From contig NZ_PNFD01000001.1 of assembly GCF_003254645.1 (NCBI RefSeq), positions 186,001-250,000 on the forward strand: a DNA stretch of 64,000 nucleotides. Reading direction: 5' to 3'. The translations under genes were made by a program, and so were the position numbers. The notes beneath the pieces were generated by a model, which ran no database searches, was not told the DNA's origin, and saw only the letters and a program-made list of their open reading frames with translations. Positions 1 to 9,369 of this stretch are shown piece by piece; position 1 is the first letter of the stretch, and each line of letters begins with the position of its first letter. The stretch is from Microbacterium suaedae (GTDB lineage: Bacteria > Actinomycetota > Actinomycetes > Actinomycetales > Microbacteriaceae).

Positions 1-880
1 GCGCTTCAAGTGGCTGTATCTCCTCCTGCTGCCCGGCATCATCTACTTTGCCGTCTTCCGCTACGCGCCGATGTTCGGCGCCGTGATCGCGTTCAAGGAC
101 TTCGTTCCCTTCCTCGGCGTCTGGGACAGCCCCTGGGTCGGGTTCGCACACTTCGCCGACTTCTTCGCGAGCCCCGACTTCCCCCGGCTTCTCGCCAACA
201 CCCTCATCCTCGCCCTGCTGAGCCTCACGATCGCATTCCCCCTCACGATCGTGATGGCCCTGCTGCTCAACGAGCTGCGCCTCAATCTCCTCAAGCGCAC
301 CGTCCAGACGCTCATCTACGTGCCGCATTTCCTGTCTTGGACGGTCGTGGCATCGCTCACGTACCTGCTCTTCGCCCTGGACACCGGCCCCCTCTTCCAC
401 TTCATCAACACCGTGCTCGGCACGGACATCGACTTCCTCGCGGACCCCGGCTGGTTCCGCCCGATCATCGTGTTGCAGGAGATCTGGAAGAACACGGGCT
501 GGGGAACGATCATCTTCCTCGCGGCATTGGCGGGAGTCGATCAGGAGCAGTATGAGGCGGCGATCATCGACGGGGCCGGACGCTTTCGCCGCGTCTGGAA
601 CATCACTCTCCCCGCGATCCGACCGACGATCATCGTCATGCTGATCCTGCAGATGGGCCAAGTCCTCAACACGGGATTCGAACAGATCTACCTCATGACC
701 AACTCCCTCAACCGCGAGGTCGCCGACGTCTTCGACACCTTCGTGTACTTCATGGGCATCACGCAGGGCTCGTACTCGTACAGCACCGCGGTCGGCCTCT
801 TCAAGGCCCTCGTCGGCGTCGTACTCATCTTCGGTGCCAACTGGTTGTCGCGCCGATTCAACCAGGAGGGGATCTTCTGA
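1..880 (+). CDS. ABC sugar transporter permease, LplB type (5' truncated)
   Basis: Membrane permease subunit of a binding-protein-dependent sugar importer. The frame is open from base 2 at the window edge, so probably 20-25 N-terminal residues lie outside; 292 codons are visible. Near the edge it reads LLLPGIIYF then RYAPMFG, the first helix and loop typical of LplB-like permeases. Around visible residue 184 is the EAA loop EAAIIDGAGRFRRVWNITLP, which docks on the ATPase. Its TGA shares one base with the ATG of the next permease, so the pair is translationally coupled. The solute-binding protein is probably upstream, outside the window. No ATPase gene is visible, as in Bacillus loci that borrow a shared ATPase. 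The substrate, a pectin-derived oligosaccharide, is inferred from the downstream genes. Confidence 0.9.
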   Translation, partial: RFKWLYLLLLPGIIYFAVFRYAPMFGAVIAFKDFVPFLGVWDSPWVGFAHFADFFASPDFPRLLANTLILALLSLTIAFPLTIVMALLLNELRLNLLKRTVQTLIYVPHFLSWTVVASLTYLLFALDTGPLFHFINTVLGTDIDFLADPGWFRPIIVLQEIWKNTGWGTIIFLAALAGVDQEQYEAAIIDGAGRFRRVWNITLPAIRPTIIVMLILQMGQVLNTGFEQIYLMTNSLNREVADVFDTFVYFMGITQGSYSYSTAVGLFKALVGVVLIFGANWLSRRFNQEGIF

Positions 881-1761
881 TGGCGCGCTCCGCCTACCGA
901 TTCAACACGCGTGCCGGCAAGGTCTTCGACGTCGTCAACGTCATCGTCCTCATCGCCGTCGGCGTCATCGCCCTGATCCCGTTCGTCTATGTTCTCGCCG
1001 GCTCGTTCGCGACCGAGGCCGAGATCGCGACGCGTCCGTTCTTCATCTGGCCCGAGACCTGGAGTCTCCGAGCCTACGATTCGATCCTCACGAGCCCGGC
1101 ATTCCTCCGCGCGCTCGTCACCACGATCATCGTCACGGCCGTGGGAACCGCTGTCCAGCTCCTGCTCACCGCCTCGATGGCGTATCCCCTGTCGAAGCAG
1201 AATCTGCCGGGGCGCCGCCTCATCCTGTCGCTCGTCGTGTTCACCCTGGTGTTCTCCGGCGGCATGATCCCCACCTTCCTCGTCGTGAAGGATCTCGGGC
1301 TGCTCAACTCCTACTGGGCCCTCATCCTGCCCCTCGCGATCAATCCCTTCAGCCTCATCATCATCAAGAACTTCTTCCAGCAGCTCCCCAACGAGCTCGA
1401 AGAGTCGGCGATGATCGACGGAGCCAACGAGATGCGCACCCTCTGGAGCGTGATCCTGCCGCTGTCGAAGCCCGTCCTCGCGACGTTCGCTCTGTTCTAT
1501 GCGGTCGGCATCTGGAATGACTTCATGTCACCGCTGCTGTATCTCACCGACAATTCGATGTGGACGCTGCAGATGTTCCTGCGCCAGGTCACGAGCGCCA
1601 CGGATCTCTCGGTCCTGGAAGACAACCCAGGAGAGATCCCCCCGGCAGAAGGCATCAAGTTCGCCGTGATCATCGTGGCGACGCTTCCGATCCTGCTGTT
1701 CTACCCGTTCCTCCAGAAGCACTTCGCCAAGGGCATGCTGATCGGATCCGTGAAGGGATGA
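880..1761 (+). CDS. ABC sugar transporter permease, LplC type
   Basis: Second permease subunit of the same importer, 293 residues, the usual length for LplC/YtcP-like proteins. Hydrophobic segments are spread over the length, and an EAA-type loop (ESAMIDGANEMRTLWSVILP) lies near residue 170. The C-terminus ends in FLQKHFAKGMLIGSVKG, a characteristic family ending. The ATG overlaps the preceding stop by one base, and its own TGA is overlapped by the ATG of the DUF1961 gene (ATGA). The locus is therefore one tightly coupled transcription unit. In Bacillus subtilis the order lplB-lplC-lplD-yetA is known; here a DUF1961 gene takes the lplD position. The function as a permease is firm; the substrate is inferred. 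Confidence 0.92.
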   Translation: MARSAYRFNTRAGKVFDVVNVIVLIAVGVIALIPFVYVLAGSFATEAEIATRPFFIWPETWSLRAYDSILTSPAFLRALVTTIIVTAVGTAVQLLLTASMAYPLSKQNLPGRRLILSLVVFTLVFSGGMIPTFLVVKDLGLLNSYWALILPLAINPFSLIIIKNFFQQLPNELEESAMIDGANEMRTLWSVILPLSKPVLATFALFYAVGIWNDFMSPLLYLTDNSMWTLQMFLRQVTSATDLSVLEDNPGEIPPAEGIKFAVIIVATLPILLFYPFLQKHFAKGMLIGSVKG

Positions 1762-2414
1762 CGATGGAGACTCTCGTATACCGTAATCCGCTCGCATCGC
1801 CCGACGACGTCGCCGACTGGATCGGCGAGGGCCCCGTCGGCGCGTCCGCCGCCGACGGCGCGCTCGAACTCGCCTCGACGGGCGGGACGGACGACCATTT
1901 CACCTTCTGGTGTCCGGAGGAGTTCGGCGACCGGATCCGCGTCACGTGGGAGTTCTCCCCCGTCTCGGAGCCCGGCCTCGCGATGCTCTTCTTCGGCGCA
2001 TCCGCCGTCACGGGCGGCGGCATCTTCGACTCGGGGCTCTCACCGCGCACCGGGGCGTATCCCCAGTACCACTCGGGCGACATCCGCACCCTGCATGTCT
2101 CGTACTTCCGCCGCCGCTGGGAGGACGAACGTGCATTCCACACGTGCAATCTGCGCAAGTCTCCCGGCTTCCACCTCGTCGCGCAGGGCGCGGATCCCTT
2201 GCCGCCCGTCGTCGACGCGCGGGGCGCCTTCTACCGCATCGAGGTCGTGAAGGATGGCGCGGATGTGAGCTTCCGGATCGATGATCTTCCCCTCTTCTCC
2301 TGGTCGGACGACGAGACCACAGGCCCGCGTGCCACCACCGGCCGCATCGGATTCCGCCAGATGGCCCCCCTCGTGGCGCGCTATCGCAATCTGGAGGTGC
2401 ACGAACTCGCATGA
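1758..2414 (+). CDS. DUF1961 (YesU-like) family protein
   Basis: A 218-residue protein of the DUF1961 family, a concanavalin-like beta-sandwich fold found in Bacillus YesU within its rhamnogalacturonan operon. The ATG at 1758 overlaps the upstream stop (ATGA), which decides the start; a second ATG at 1764 is possible. Family-like stretches are HFTFWCPEEF near residue 48 and PQYHSGDIRTLHVSYFRRRW around residues 104-123. There is no signal peptide, so it acts in the cytoplasm. A role in handling imported unsaturated or acylated pectic oligosaccharides is inferred from its position between the importer and the lyase-like gene; no catalytic function is established here. It overlaps the next gene by four bases. 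Confidence 0.82.
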   Translation: MTMETLVYRNPLASPDDVADWIGEGPVGASAADGALELASTGGTDDHFTFWCPEEFGDRIRVTWEFSPVSEPGLAMLFFGASAVTGGGIFDSGLSPRTGAYPQYHSGDIRTLHVSYFRRRWEDERAFHTCNLRKSPGFHLVAQGADPLPPVVDARGAFYRIEVVKDGADVSFRIDDLPLFSWSDDETTGPRATTGRIGFRQMAPLVARYRNLEVHELA

Positions 2415-5056
2415 CAGACAACGTCTCCGCCCCGCTGCGCTGGTTGCACGATGACCCGCCTCGCGCACCCTTTGAAGGATGCACCTGGGGAGTCCCCCTG
2501 CCTCGCGGATCCGCTCACGCGGTCGACGAGCTCTCCGTCGTCGACGCGGCGGGTGCCCCCATCGCGGCGCAGTTCTGGCCGCTCGCGACCTGGCCGGACG
2601 GTTCTCTCAAGTGGGTCGGCTCCGCCATCGGCGCCGGATCGCCGCCCGAGAGCGCACGACTCATCACAGACGGGCGAAGGGCCGACGACGTTCACGGCGT
2701 CACGACCCACGAGGATGCGGATGTCATCGTCGTCGACAACGGCGTCGTGCGCCTCGAGGTCCCCCGCGAAGGCGACGCGATCTTCCGGCGCCTCGACCGC
2801 GGGGACACGACGATCGCCGAGAACGGCCGCCTCATCAGCCTCCTCGCCGGCCCGTCCGACGATGACCTCCCTGCGTCGCGCGCCGCATACCGGTCGCGGA
2901 CGACTCGCGCGGTCCTCGAACAGGCCGGGCCCGTACGGGCCGTCGTGCGTGTGGAGGGTACGCACCGGGCCGAGGATGGCTCCCGCGAGTGGCTGCCGTT
3001 CACGGTACGGTTCGTGCTCCTCTCTAGTGCCGAGACGGTGCGCGTCGTGCACAGCTTCGTCTGGGACGGCGACGCCGAGCGCGACTTCCTCGCGGGGCTC
3101 GGGATCACGGCCGACGTCCCCCTGCGCGCCGCGCCCCACGACCGCCACGTGCGCTTCGCGACAGCAGAGGGCGGCGTGTTCGCCGAAGCTGTCCGAGGCG
3201 TCACGGGTCTGCGGCGGGACCCCGGTGATGCGGTTCGCGATGCCCAGATCGCGGGCCGCGCCACACCGCCCCTGACGGAGTGGTCGCCGCGCGTCTCCTC
3301 ACGCCTCGGATTCGTACCCACATGGGCCGACTACTCGCTCTCGCAGCCCACGGCCGACGGGTTCGCCCTTCGGAAACGCACGAAGGCCGGGCATGCGTGG
3401 ATCGACGCGTTCGCCGGAACCCGTGCCGAGGGACTCGCCTCCCTCAGCGATCCGCACGGCGGCTTCGGAATCGGCGTGCGGGGATTCTGGCAGTCACATC
3501 CCGGCCGCCTCGACATCCGCCACGCCGACCGCGCGACCGCGACCGTGACCGCGTGGCTGCACTCCCCCGACGCTCCACCGATGGACATGCGGTTCTACCA
3601 CGACGGACTCGGCCAGGACGGCTACGCCGATCAGCTCGAAGCGCTGGAGATCACCTACGAGGACTACGAGCCGGGATTCGGCGATGCACACGGGATCGCC
3701 CGGACCCACGAGATCACCCTGTTCGCGTGGGAGGCGACACCGTCCGTCGCGGACGTCGCCGCGCACGCGAACCACCTGCAGGATCCGCCCCTCCTCCAGC
3801 CGACTCCCGAATGGGTGTGCGGTGCGGGCGTCTTCGGCGATGTCGCCCCTGTCGATCGCTCGACACCGATTTCGGCCGAGATCGAGGACAGCCTCGACCT
3901 GCTGCTCGAGTTCTATCTCTCGCAGCCGGAGCAGCGCCGCTGGTACGGCTTCTGGAACTACGGCGACGTCATGCACGCCTACGATTCGGATCGCCACGTC
4001 TGGAGATACGACGTCGGAGGATACGCGTGGGACAATTCCGAGCTCTCGCCCGATCTCTGGCTCTGGTACTCGTACCTCCGCACAGGGCGGGCCGACGTCT
4101 TCCGCCTCGCCGAAGCGATGACCCGGCACACGGGCGAGGTCGATGTCTACCACTCCGGGCGATTCCGCGGGCTCGGGTCGCGCCACAACGTGCAGCACTG
4201 GGGGTGCTCCGCGAAGCAACTGCGCATCAGCAGCCCCGTCTATCGACGCTTCTTCCACTTCCTCACGGCCGACGAGCGCACGGGCGACCTCCTCGACGAG
4301 CTCACCGACAGCGACAGGACTTTCCTCGGGCTCGACCCGACGCGGAAGGTGCGACCGGACGCCGCGACCTATCGTCCCGAGCGCTCGGCCCTCGCCGTGG
4401 GGCTCGGCACGGACTGGGGCGCCCTCGCCGCGACCTGGCTCTCTGCGTGGGAGCGCAGGGGCGACGAGCATTCGCGCAACCGATTGCTCGGCACGATGGC
4501 CGACATCGGCGATCTGCCGCAGGGATTCCTCACGGGTGAGGCGCTGTACGACCTCGACACGGGGCGCTTCGACACGACGCGTGATCAGATCTCCGTCTCG
4601 CACCTAAGCGCCGTGTTCGGCCTCGCCGAAATATGCAGTGAACTCATCTCCCTCACCGACATGCCCGCCTTCCGCGACGCCTGGGTGCGGTACTGCCGCC
4701 TGTTTCTCGCGTCTCCCGAAGAGCAGGCACGTGAAACCGGGGCCCCGCTCCGGGGAATCCACCTCGAACAGGCGCACTCCCGCCTGGCAGCCTATGCGGC
4801 GCGCCAGACGGGCGATCCTGGCCTGCGTGATCTGGCATGGCGTGCCTTCGACGGCGTCGGCGAGTGGCTCGTGCACCGCCGCGAGCTGCGTATCGAACGC
4901 ATCGATCCCCCCGTCGTCCCCGCGCCCGTCGACGAGATGCCGAGCATCTCCACGAACGACGCGGCGCAATACGGTCTCGCGGCGATCCAGATCCTCGCCC
5001 TGCTCGGAGACGAGCTCGTCACGCCGCCCGCGGATCCAACTCCATCCGCGTCGTGA
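2411..5056 (+). CDS. Exo-rhamnogalacturonan lyase-like protein (YetA/PcRGLX family)
   Basis: Large 881-residue cytoplasmic protein resembling B. subtilis YetA and the fungal exo-rhamnogalacturonan lyase PcRGLX (PL26 type). An N-terminal beta-rich region with LKWVGSAIGAG near residue 80 matches the RIFT-barrel domain. The middle is beta-sandwich-like. The C-terminal half looks like an alpha/alpha toroid, with GFWNYGDVMH near residue 513 and GLGSRHNVQHWGC near residue 587, both family hallmarks. No signal peptide is present, so oligosaccharides would be imported first and trimmed inside the cell. It overlaps DUF1961 by four bases, and its last 38 bases overlap the convergent pseudouridine synthase gene. 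Family membership is firm; the exact substrate and bond are inferred. Confidence 0.85.
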   Translation: MTDNVSAPLRWLHDDPPRAPFEGCTWGVPLPRGSAHAVDELSVVDAAGAPIAAQFWPLATWPDGSLKWVGSAIGAGSPPESARLITDGRRADDVHGVTTHEDADVIVVDNGVVRLEVPREGDAIFRRLDRGDTTIAENGRLISLLAGPSDDDLPASRAAYRSRTTRAVLEQAGPVRAVVRVEGTHRAEDGSREWLPFTVRFVLLSSAETVRVVHSFVWDGDAERDFLAGLGITADVPLRAAPHDRHVRFATAEGGVFAEAVRGVTGLRRDPGDAVRDAQIAGRATPPLTEWSPRVSSRLGFVPTWADYSLSQPTADGFALRKRTKAGHAWIDAFAGTRAEGLASLSDPHGGFGIGVRGFWQSHPGRLDIRHADRATATVTAWLHSPDAPPMDMRFYHDGLGQDGYADQLEALEITYEDYEPGFGDAHGIARTHEITLFAWEATPSVADVAAHANHLQDPPLLQPTPEWVCGAGVFGDVAPVDRSTPISAEIEDSLDLLLEFYLSQPEQRRWYGFWNYGDVMHAYDSDRHVWRYDVGGYAWDNSELSPDLWLWYSYLRTGRADVFRLAEAMTRHTGEVDVYHSGRFRGLGSRHNVQHWGCSAKQLRISSPVYRRFFHFLTADERTGDLLDELTDSDRTFLGLDPTRKVRPDAATYRPERSALAVGLGTDWGALAATWLSAWERRGDEHSRNRLLGTMADIGDLPQGFLTGEALYDLDTGRFDTTRDQISVSHLSAVFGLAEICSELISLTDMPAFRDAWVRYCRLFLASPEEQARETGAPLRGIHLEQAHSRLAAYAARQTGDPGLRDLAWRAFDGVGEWLVHRRELRIERIDPPVVPAPVDEMPSISTNDAAQYGLAAIQILALLGDELVTPPADPTPSAS

Positions 5057-6038
5057 AACGGCGCGTGGCGCCGGTGAAGGGATCCTCGAACTCGAGCCTC
5101 TCCGCGAGCAGCTGCAGGGTGTGCGAGAAGTCGTATGGATCCGGATCCACGTCACGCGGGTAGACCGGGTCGCCAAGAATCGGCATGCCGAGCCCATTCA
5201 TGTGCACGCGCAGCTGATGGGTCTTCCCCGTGTGCGGGGTCAGAGCGACCTCCACCGCCCACCTCACCCCGTGCCGGAACGTGCGCAGGAGGCGGACTGT
5301 CGTATGGCTGTTGGGGGCGCCGGGGATCTCGCGCACCGCGCGCTCGCCGTCGATCTTCCGCAGGCGCGTGCGGATCTCGCGTTCTTCGCCCGTCTCGAGC
5401 CCGAGCGGAAGCGGATCCCCGTCGCGCCAGCCGTCCGGCGCCCACGCGAGCGCGCGGTACGACTTCCGGATCCCCCTCTGTTGGAACAGCACCTGGTACG
5501 CGCCGCGCGTCGCAGGCCGCCGGGAGAGCGCGAGCAGGCCACCCGTCACGCGGTCGAGCCGGTGCATCGCGACGATGTCGTCCTCGCCGCGCTCGACGCG
5601 GAGCCGCGTCACGACGCACTCACGGACGAAGACGCCGTTGGGTGTCGAGGCGAGGAAATGCGGCTTGTCCACGACGATCAGGTCGTCGTCCTCGTGCACG
5701 ACATCGATCTCGAACGGCACCCGATCCTCGTGCGGGGTCGGCTTGTGGAAGAAGTAGAAGCCGCCGGGGATGACGGCATCATCGAGCAGGACGCGCACGC
5801 CCGCCTGATCCGTGAGCTCGCCGGGGCCCGTGAAGTAGTCGGCGCCGAGTGCTGCGTCGGCGAGAGCCTGTTCCCGGCCGAGCGTCGTCGGGATGATCGT
5901 GCCCTCTAGCCACTCCCGTACGGTCTCGGGCACGGGCAGATGCGCGGCGGCATGCGTCTGCGTGCCACCTGGCGCCCGCAAGCGGGCAGCGGTGATGCCG
6001 TCCCGCGGGGGGAGGATCCGTCGTCCGAAGCGCGCCAC
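5019..6038 (-). CDS. RluA-family pseudouridine synthase
   Basis: A 339-residue RNA pseudouridine synthase. The catalytic motif HRLDRVTGG, with the essential Asp, is near residue 160. Further family features are the DDDLIVVDKPHFLA strand near residue 125 and the C-terminal HTGKTHQLRVHMNGLGMPI signature. Members of this group act on 23S rRNA or tRNA uridines; the exact target cannot be assigned from sequence. No S4 domain is visible; the N-terminal extension of about 110 residues is actinobacterial in style. The start is a GTG. The 3' end runs 38 bases into the convergent lyase-like gene, with no terminator seen between them. Confidence 0.88.
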   Translation of the reverse strand: MARFGRRILPPRDGITAARLRAPGGTQTHAAAHLPVPETVREWLEGTIIPTTLGREQALADAALGADYFTGPGELTDQAGVRVLLDDAVIPGGFYFFHKPTPHEDRVPFEIDVVHEDDDLIVVDKPHFLASTPNGVFVRECVVTRLRVERGEDDIVAMHRLDRVTGGLLALSRRPATRGAYQVLFQQRGIRKSYRALAWAPDGWRDGDPLPLGLETGEEREIRTRLRKIDGERAVREIPGAPNSHTTVRLLRTFRHGVRWAVEVALTPHTGKTHQLRVHMNGLGMPILGDPVYPRDVDPDPYDFSHTLQLLAERLEFEDPFTGATRRFTTRMELDPRAA

Positions 6039-6079
6039 GATCTCGAGAGCCTAGCGGGCCCTGCTGGGCGGGCCCCGGA

Positions 6080-7552
6080 TCAGCGCCGCTTCATCGTCTC
6101 GATCGGCCCCGTGACGCTCAGCTCATCGGCCCAGCAGTCGATCCCCGTCACACCGGGCAGGCGGTCTCGCGTGAAGACCGGATTGCGACCCTCGCGGCGC
6201 TGCTGCGTGTAGTCGCGCAGGAGCGCGAAGACGAGGCCCGACAGCAGCGCGAGCGCGACGAGATTGGTGATCGCCATGAATCCCATCACCGCATCAGCGA
6301 AACTCCACACGACGTCAGCCGAGAGCACCGAGCCCGTGAGGACAGCGAGGACGACGAGCGTGCGGTATCCGACGAGGACCCCGCGACGCGTGGAGATGAA
6401 CTCGATCGAGGCCTCGCCGTAGTAGTAGTTGCCGATGATCGAACTGAACGCGAGAAGGAAGATGATGATCGCGAGTGCCGTGAGCGACCAGTCGCCGAGC
6501 GTGCCGGCAAGGGCCATCTGGGTGAGGTCGACGCCGACGGGAGCATCGCCGAGATCGGGCACACCGGTGAGGATGATGAACGCCGTGATCGTGCAGACGA
6601 GGAACGTGTCGAAGTAGACGCCGAGCGCCTGCACGAGACCCTGCTTGACGGGATGGGTGACGGCGGCGCTCGCACCCGCGTTCGGAGCGGATCCGAGGCC
6701 CGCCTCGTTCGAGAACATGCCGCGCTTGATACCCGTGAGGACGATGTAGCCGAACGTGGCGCCGACGACCTCGCTGAAGCCGAACGCCTCCGTGAAGATC
6801 ATGGAGATCGCGCCGGGGATCTCGCGCCACGACACGGCAACGACGGCGAGTCCGATCAACAGGTAGACGAGCGCCATGAGGGGGACGACCGCCTGGGTGA
6901 CGGAGGCGATCCGGCGCACACCGCCGAAGACGACGAGCGCTGTGAGCGCCGCGACCACGATGCCGACGATCCACGCGATCATCCCGCTCGCCTCGCCGCC
7001 GCTCGCCGACTCGACCACACCGCCCACCGAGGCGGCGATCGTGTTGGCCTGCAGCGAGCTGAACGAGAACGGGAAGCAGATGATGAGGATGATGGCGAAC
7101 ACGACGCCCATCCATCGCGCCTTGAGCCCCCGCTGCATGTAGTAGGCGGGGCCGCCGCGGAAGCCATCCGGATCGCGCACCTTGAACAGCTGCGCGAGGG
7201 TCGACTCCGCGAACGCCGACGCCGCGCCGATGAAGGCCATGAGCCACATCCAGAACACGGCGCCGGGCCCGCCGACCGCGATCGCCGTTGCCACGCCCGC
7301 GATGTTGCCCGTGCCGACTCGCGAGGCAGCCGAGATCGTGAACGCCTGGAAAGCCGACACCGACTGCGGTTCACCGTCTTCGTCGCGCGGGGTGCGATCC
7401 GTGAGCGTGCGGAACATCTCGGGGATGAACCGGAATTGCACGACCCCCGACCGAACGGTCAGATACACCCCGAGCACCACGACGACCGGCAGCACGACCC
7501 AGGTCCAGAAGATGTTCCCCTGATCGGCGAACCACGTTGCGAGATTGTCCAC
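6080..7552 (-). CDS. Alanine/glycine:cation symporter (AGCS family)
   Basis: Polytopic sodium-coupled amino-acid symporter of the AlsT/AgcS family, about 490 residues with roughly ten membrane helices. Family signatures are GTGNIAGVATAIAVGGPGAV near the N-terminus and KRGMFSNEAGLGSAPNAGAS in the middle. I place the start at the GTG at 7552 because a GATACT box lies exactly six bases upstream, the pattern for leaderless starts in this window, and because family members begin this close to the first helix. An in-frame GTG at 7567 would add five residues. It is monocistronic, with the quinone reductase gene upstream on the same strand. Substrate is probably alanine or glycine by family. Confidence 0.92.
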   Translation of the reverse strand: MDNLATWFADQGNIFWTWVVLPVVVVLGVYLTVRSGVVQFRFIPEMFRTLTDRTPRDEDGEPQSVSAFQAFTISAASRVGTGNIAGVATAIAVGGPGAVFWMWLMAFIGAASAFAESTLAQLFKVRDPDGFRGGPAYYMQRGLKARWMGVVFAIILIICFPFSFSSLQANTIAASVGGVVESASGGEASGMIAWIVGIVVAALTALVVFGGVRRIASVTQAVVPLMALVYLLIGLAVVAVSWREIPGAISMIFTEAFGFSEVVGATFGYIVLTGIKRGMFSNEAGLGSAPNAGASAAVTHPVKQGLVQALGVYFDTFLVCTITAFIILTGVPDLGDAPVGVDLTQMALAGTLGDWSLTALAIIIFLLAFSSIIGNYYYGEASIEFISTRRGVLVGYRTLVVLAVLTGSVLSADVVWSFADAVMGFMAITNLVALALLSGLVFALLRDYTQQRREGRNPVFTRDRLPGVTGIDCWADELSVTGPIETMKRR

Positions 7553-7603
7553 CGGGCAAGTATCCACGCCGACGCCCGCGGGAGCCAGAGCGCCGCGCCG
7601 GGA

Positions 7604-8383
7604 TCAGTCGGAGACATGCAGGGCAAAGCCCTCGCGTCCGCGCGGTTCGATTCCCTCCTTGAGAGTGAGGGACGGGATCTCGTAGTCGCCGAAGTTCTGC
7701 CGACGGAATGGGATCGGCTCCGTTTCCTCGAGGGCGAGCAGGCGCTCCTCCCACGCCCGTGCGACGGCCGGAAAGTCTTCATGCGACAGCCGGTCGCTGC
7801 CGTATACGACGAACGGCGGCACGGCCTCGATGCCCGGGTAGAAGAGGATGCCGTGCTGGATCGGGAACAGCAGGTCGTCGATCGGACCGTTGATCCCGCG
7901 CGCGGCGTAGTGCGCCTCGGGGCCGCCGATGGTGACCGACAGCAGGGCGCGCCGGCCGGCGAGCGTGCCCTCGCCGTACCGCTCTCCGTACTTTGTGTCG
8001 CTGTGCTCGCCGACGCCGTACGCGAAGTGGGAGGTGAAGACACGGTCCACCCAGCCCTTGAGAATCGCGGGCATCGCGTACCACCACAGCGGGAACTGGA
8101 AGATGATCGTGTCGGCCCAGAGCAGTTTCTCTTGCTCGGCACGCACGTCCGGCGCGAGAGAACCCGAGTCGAAGGCTCGGCCCGAGTCGCGGGCGACACG
8201 CAGCGGTTTCGACGCGGCATCACCGAAGTCCGCCGCGTCGACGAGGGGCTTCCAGCCCATCGCGTACAGGTCGCTCACGCGCACGTCGTGGCCGGCGCGC
8301 TCGAGCGTCGTCACGGCGTGACGGGTGAGCGAGCCGTTGAGAGAGCCGGATTCGGGGTGGGCGTGGACGATGAGCGTCTTCAT
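7604..8383 (-). CDS. NAD(P)H-dependent quinone/flavin oxidoreductase
   Basis: A 259-residue flavodoxin-fold oxidoreductase of the MdaB/KefF/NQO1-like group. It opens with VHAHPESGSLNGSL, the FMN/FAD phosphate-binding loop, and carries FQFPLWWYAMPAILKGWVDR near residue 95, the family hallmark. These enzymes reduce quinones by two electrons and protect against electrophiles. The ATG at 8383 follows an AAGGAG ribosome site by six bases, which rules out longer in-frame starts. It is transcribed divergently from an XRE/MmyB-type regulator 139 bases away, and that pairing suggests the regulator controls it. Confidence 0.9.
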   Translation of the reverse strand: MKTLIVHAHPESGSLNGSLTRHAVTTLERAGHDVRVSDLYAMGWKPLVDAADFGDAASKPLRVARDSGRAFDSGSLAPDVRAEQEKLLWADTIIFQFPLWWYAMPAILKGWVDRVFTSHFAYGVGEHSDTKYGERYGEGTLAGRRALLSVTIGGPEAHYAARGINGPIDDLLFPIQHGILFYPGIEAVPPFVVYGSDRLSHEDFPAVARAWEERLLALEETEPIPFRRQNFGDYEIPSLTLKEGIEPRGREGFALHVSD

Positions 8384-8522
8384 GGGGTCTCCTTCTGTCG
8401 AGGTGAGATCCATGTTCCGCCCGTCGCGCCCCGCGCGTTCAGGGGCGGTTCGACCGTCGGACGGGCGATCCTGGTACTGAGGAGACCACCCTCGCGCGCG
8501 CCGCGCGGGGCATACTGACCCC

Positions 8523-9362
8523 ATGGACGATCTCGCGGGCTTCCTGCGGACCCGGCGCGCCCGGGTCGATCCGGCGAGTGTCGGAGTGCGCATCGACAAC
8601 CGCCGCCGGGTCGACGGGCTGCGCCGCGAGGAGGTCGCGCACCTCTCGGGCGTCAGCGTCGATTACTACGTGCGCCTCGAGCAGGGGCGAGCGACGCAGC
8701 CGTCCGAGCAGGTCCTCGATGCGCTCGCGCGGGTGCTCGGTCTCGACGAGACGGAGCGCGACCACCTCGTCCGACTTGCGCGACAGCCCCGGCGGCGCGC
8801 CAAGGCACCCGCCGGGCGCATACGCCCCGAGCTGACGAGGGTGCTCGATCTCGTCGTCGACGCGCCCGCGTTCATCATGAACCATCGCCTGGACGTGCTC
8901 GCCGGCAACCGCCTCGCCTCCCTGCTGTACGGGCGCTCGTTTCCCGGCCTCAACACGGCGCGGCACGTGTTCCTCGAGGAGGCGGAGCGCGGCCTCTACG
9001 CCGACTGGGGCACATGTACGGTCGACGCCGTCGGGCATCTGCGCCTCGCCGCCGGCAAGCATCCGGACGATCCGCAGCTGACGTCCCTCATCGGAGAGCT
9101 TTCGATGCGCAGCGAGCGCTTCCGTCGGCTCTGGGCGCGGGCCGACGTGCGCGCCCGCACTCACGGCCGCAAGCTCTACCGTCACCCGATGGTGGGGCTC
9201 CTTGAGCTGCACCAGGAGAATTTCGCTCTCCCCGACGAGACGGGCATGGAGATGATCGTGCTGTCCGCGACGCCCGGCAGCGCCTCCGCGGACGGCCTGC
9301 GCCTACTCGCGGGGCTCGCCGTCCCTTCCACGGCGCGCGCCGAGACTCCCGTCCGCAACTGA
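8523..9362 (+). CDS. XRE-family regulator with MmyB-like ligand domain
   Basis: A 279-residue transcription regulator. Residues 10-70 form a helix-turn-helix with GLRREEVAHLSGVSVDYYVR and LEQGRATQPSEQVLDALARV, diagnostic of the HTH_31 group. The remaining part matches the MmyB-like ligand-binding domain (for example FIMNHRLDVLAGNRLASLLY near residue 118), which in homologues binds a fatty-acid-like or small aromatic ligand. It is divergent from the quinone oxidoreductase gene, its most likely target. A CATACT box ends six bases before the ATG, so the mRNA is probably leaderless. The C-terminus lies eight bases from the convergent Fic gene. Confidence 0.9.
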   Translation: MDDLAGFLRTRRARVDPASVGVRIDNRRRVDGLRREEVAHLSGVSVDYYVRLEQGRATQPSEQVLDALARVLGLDETERDHLVRLARQPRRRAKAPAGRIRPELTRVLDLVVDAPAFIMNHRLDVLAGNRLASLLYGRSFPGLNTARHVFLEEAERGLYADWGTCTVDAVGHLRLAAGKHPDDPQLTSLIGELSMRSERFRRLWARADVRARTHGRKLYRHPMVGLLELHQENFALPDETGMEMIVLSATPGSASADGLRLLAGLAVPSTARAETPVRN

Positions 9363-9369
9363 CGCGCGT

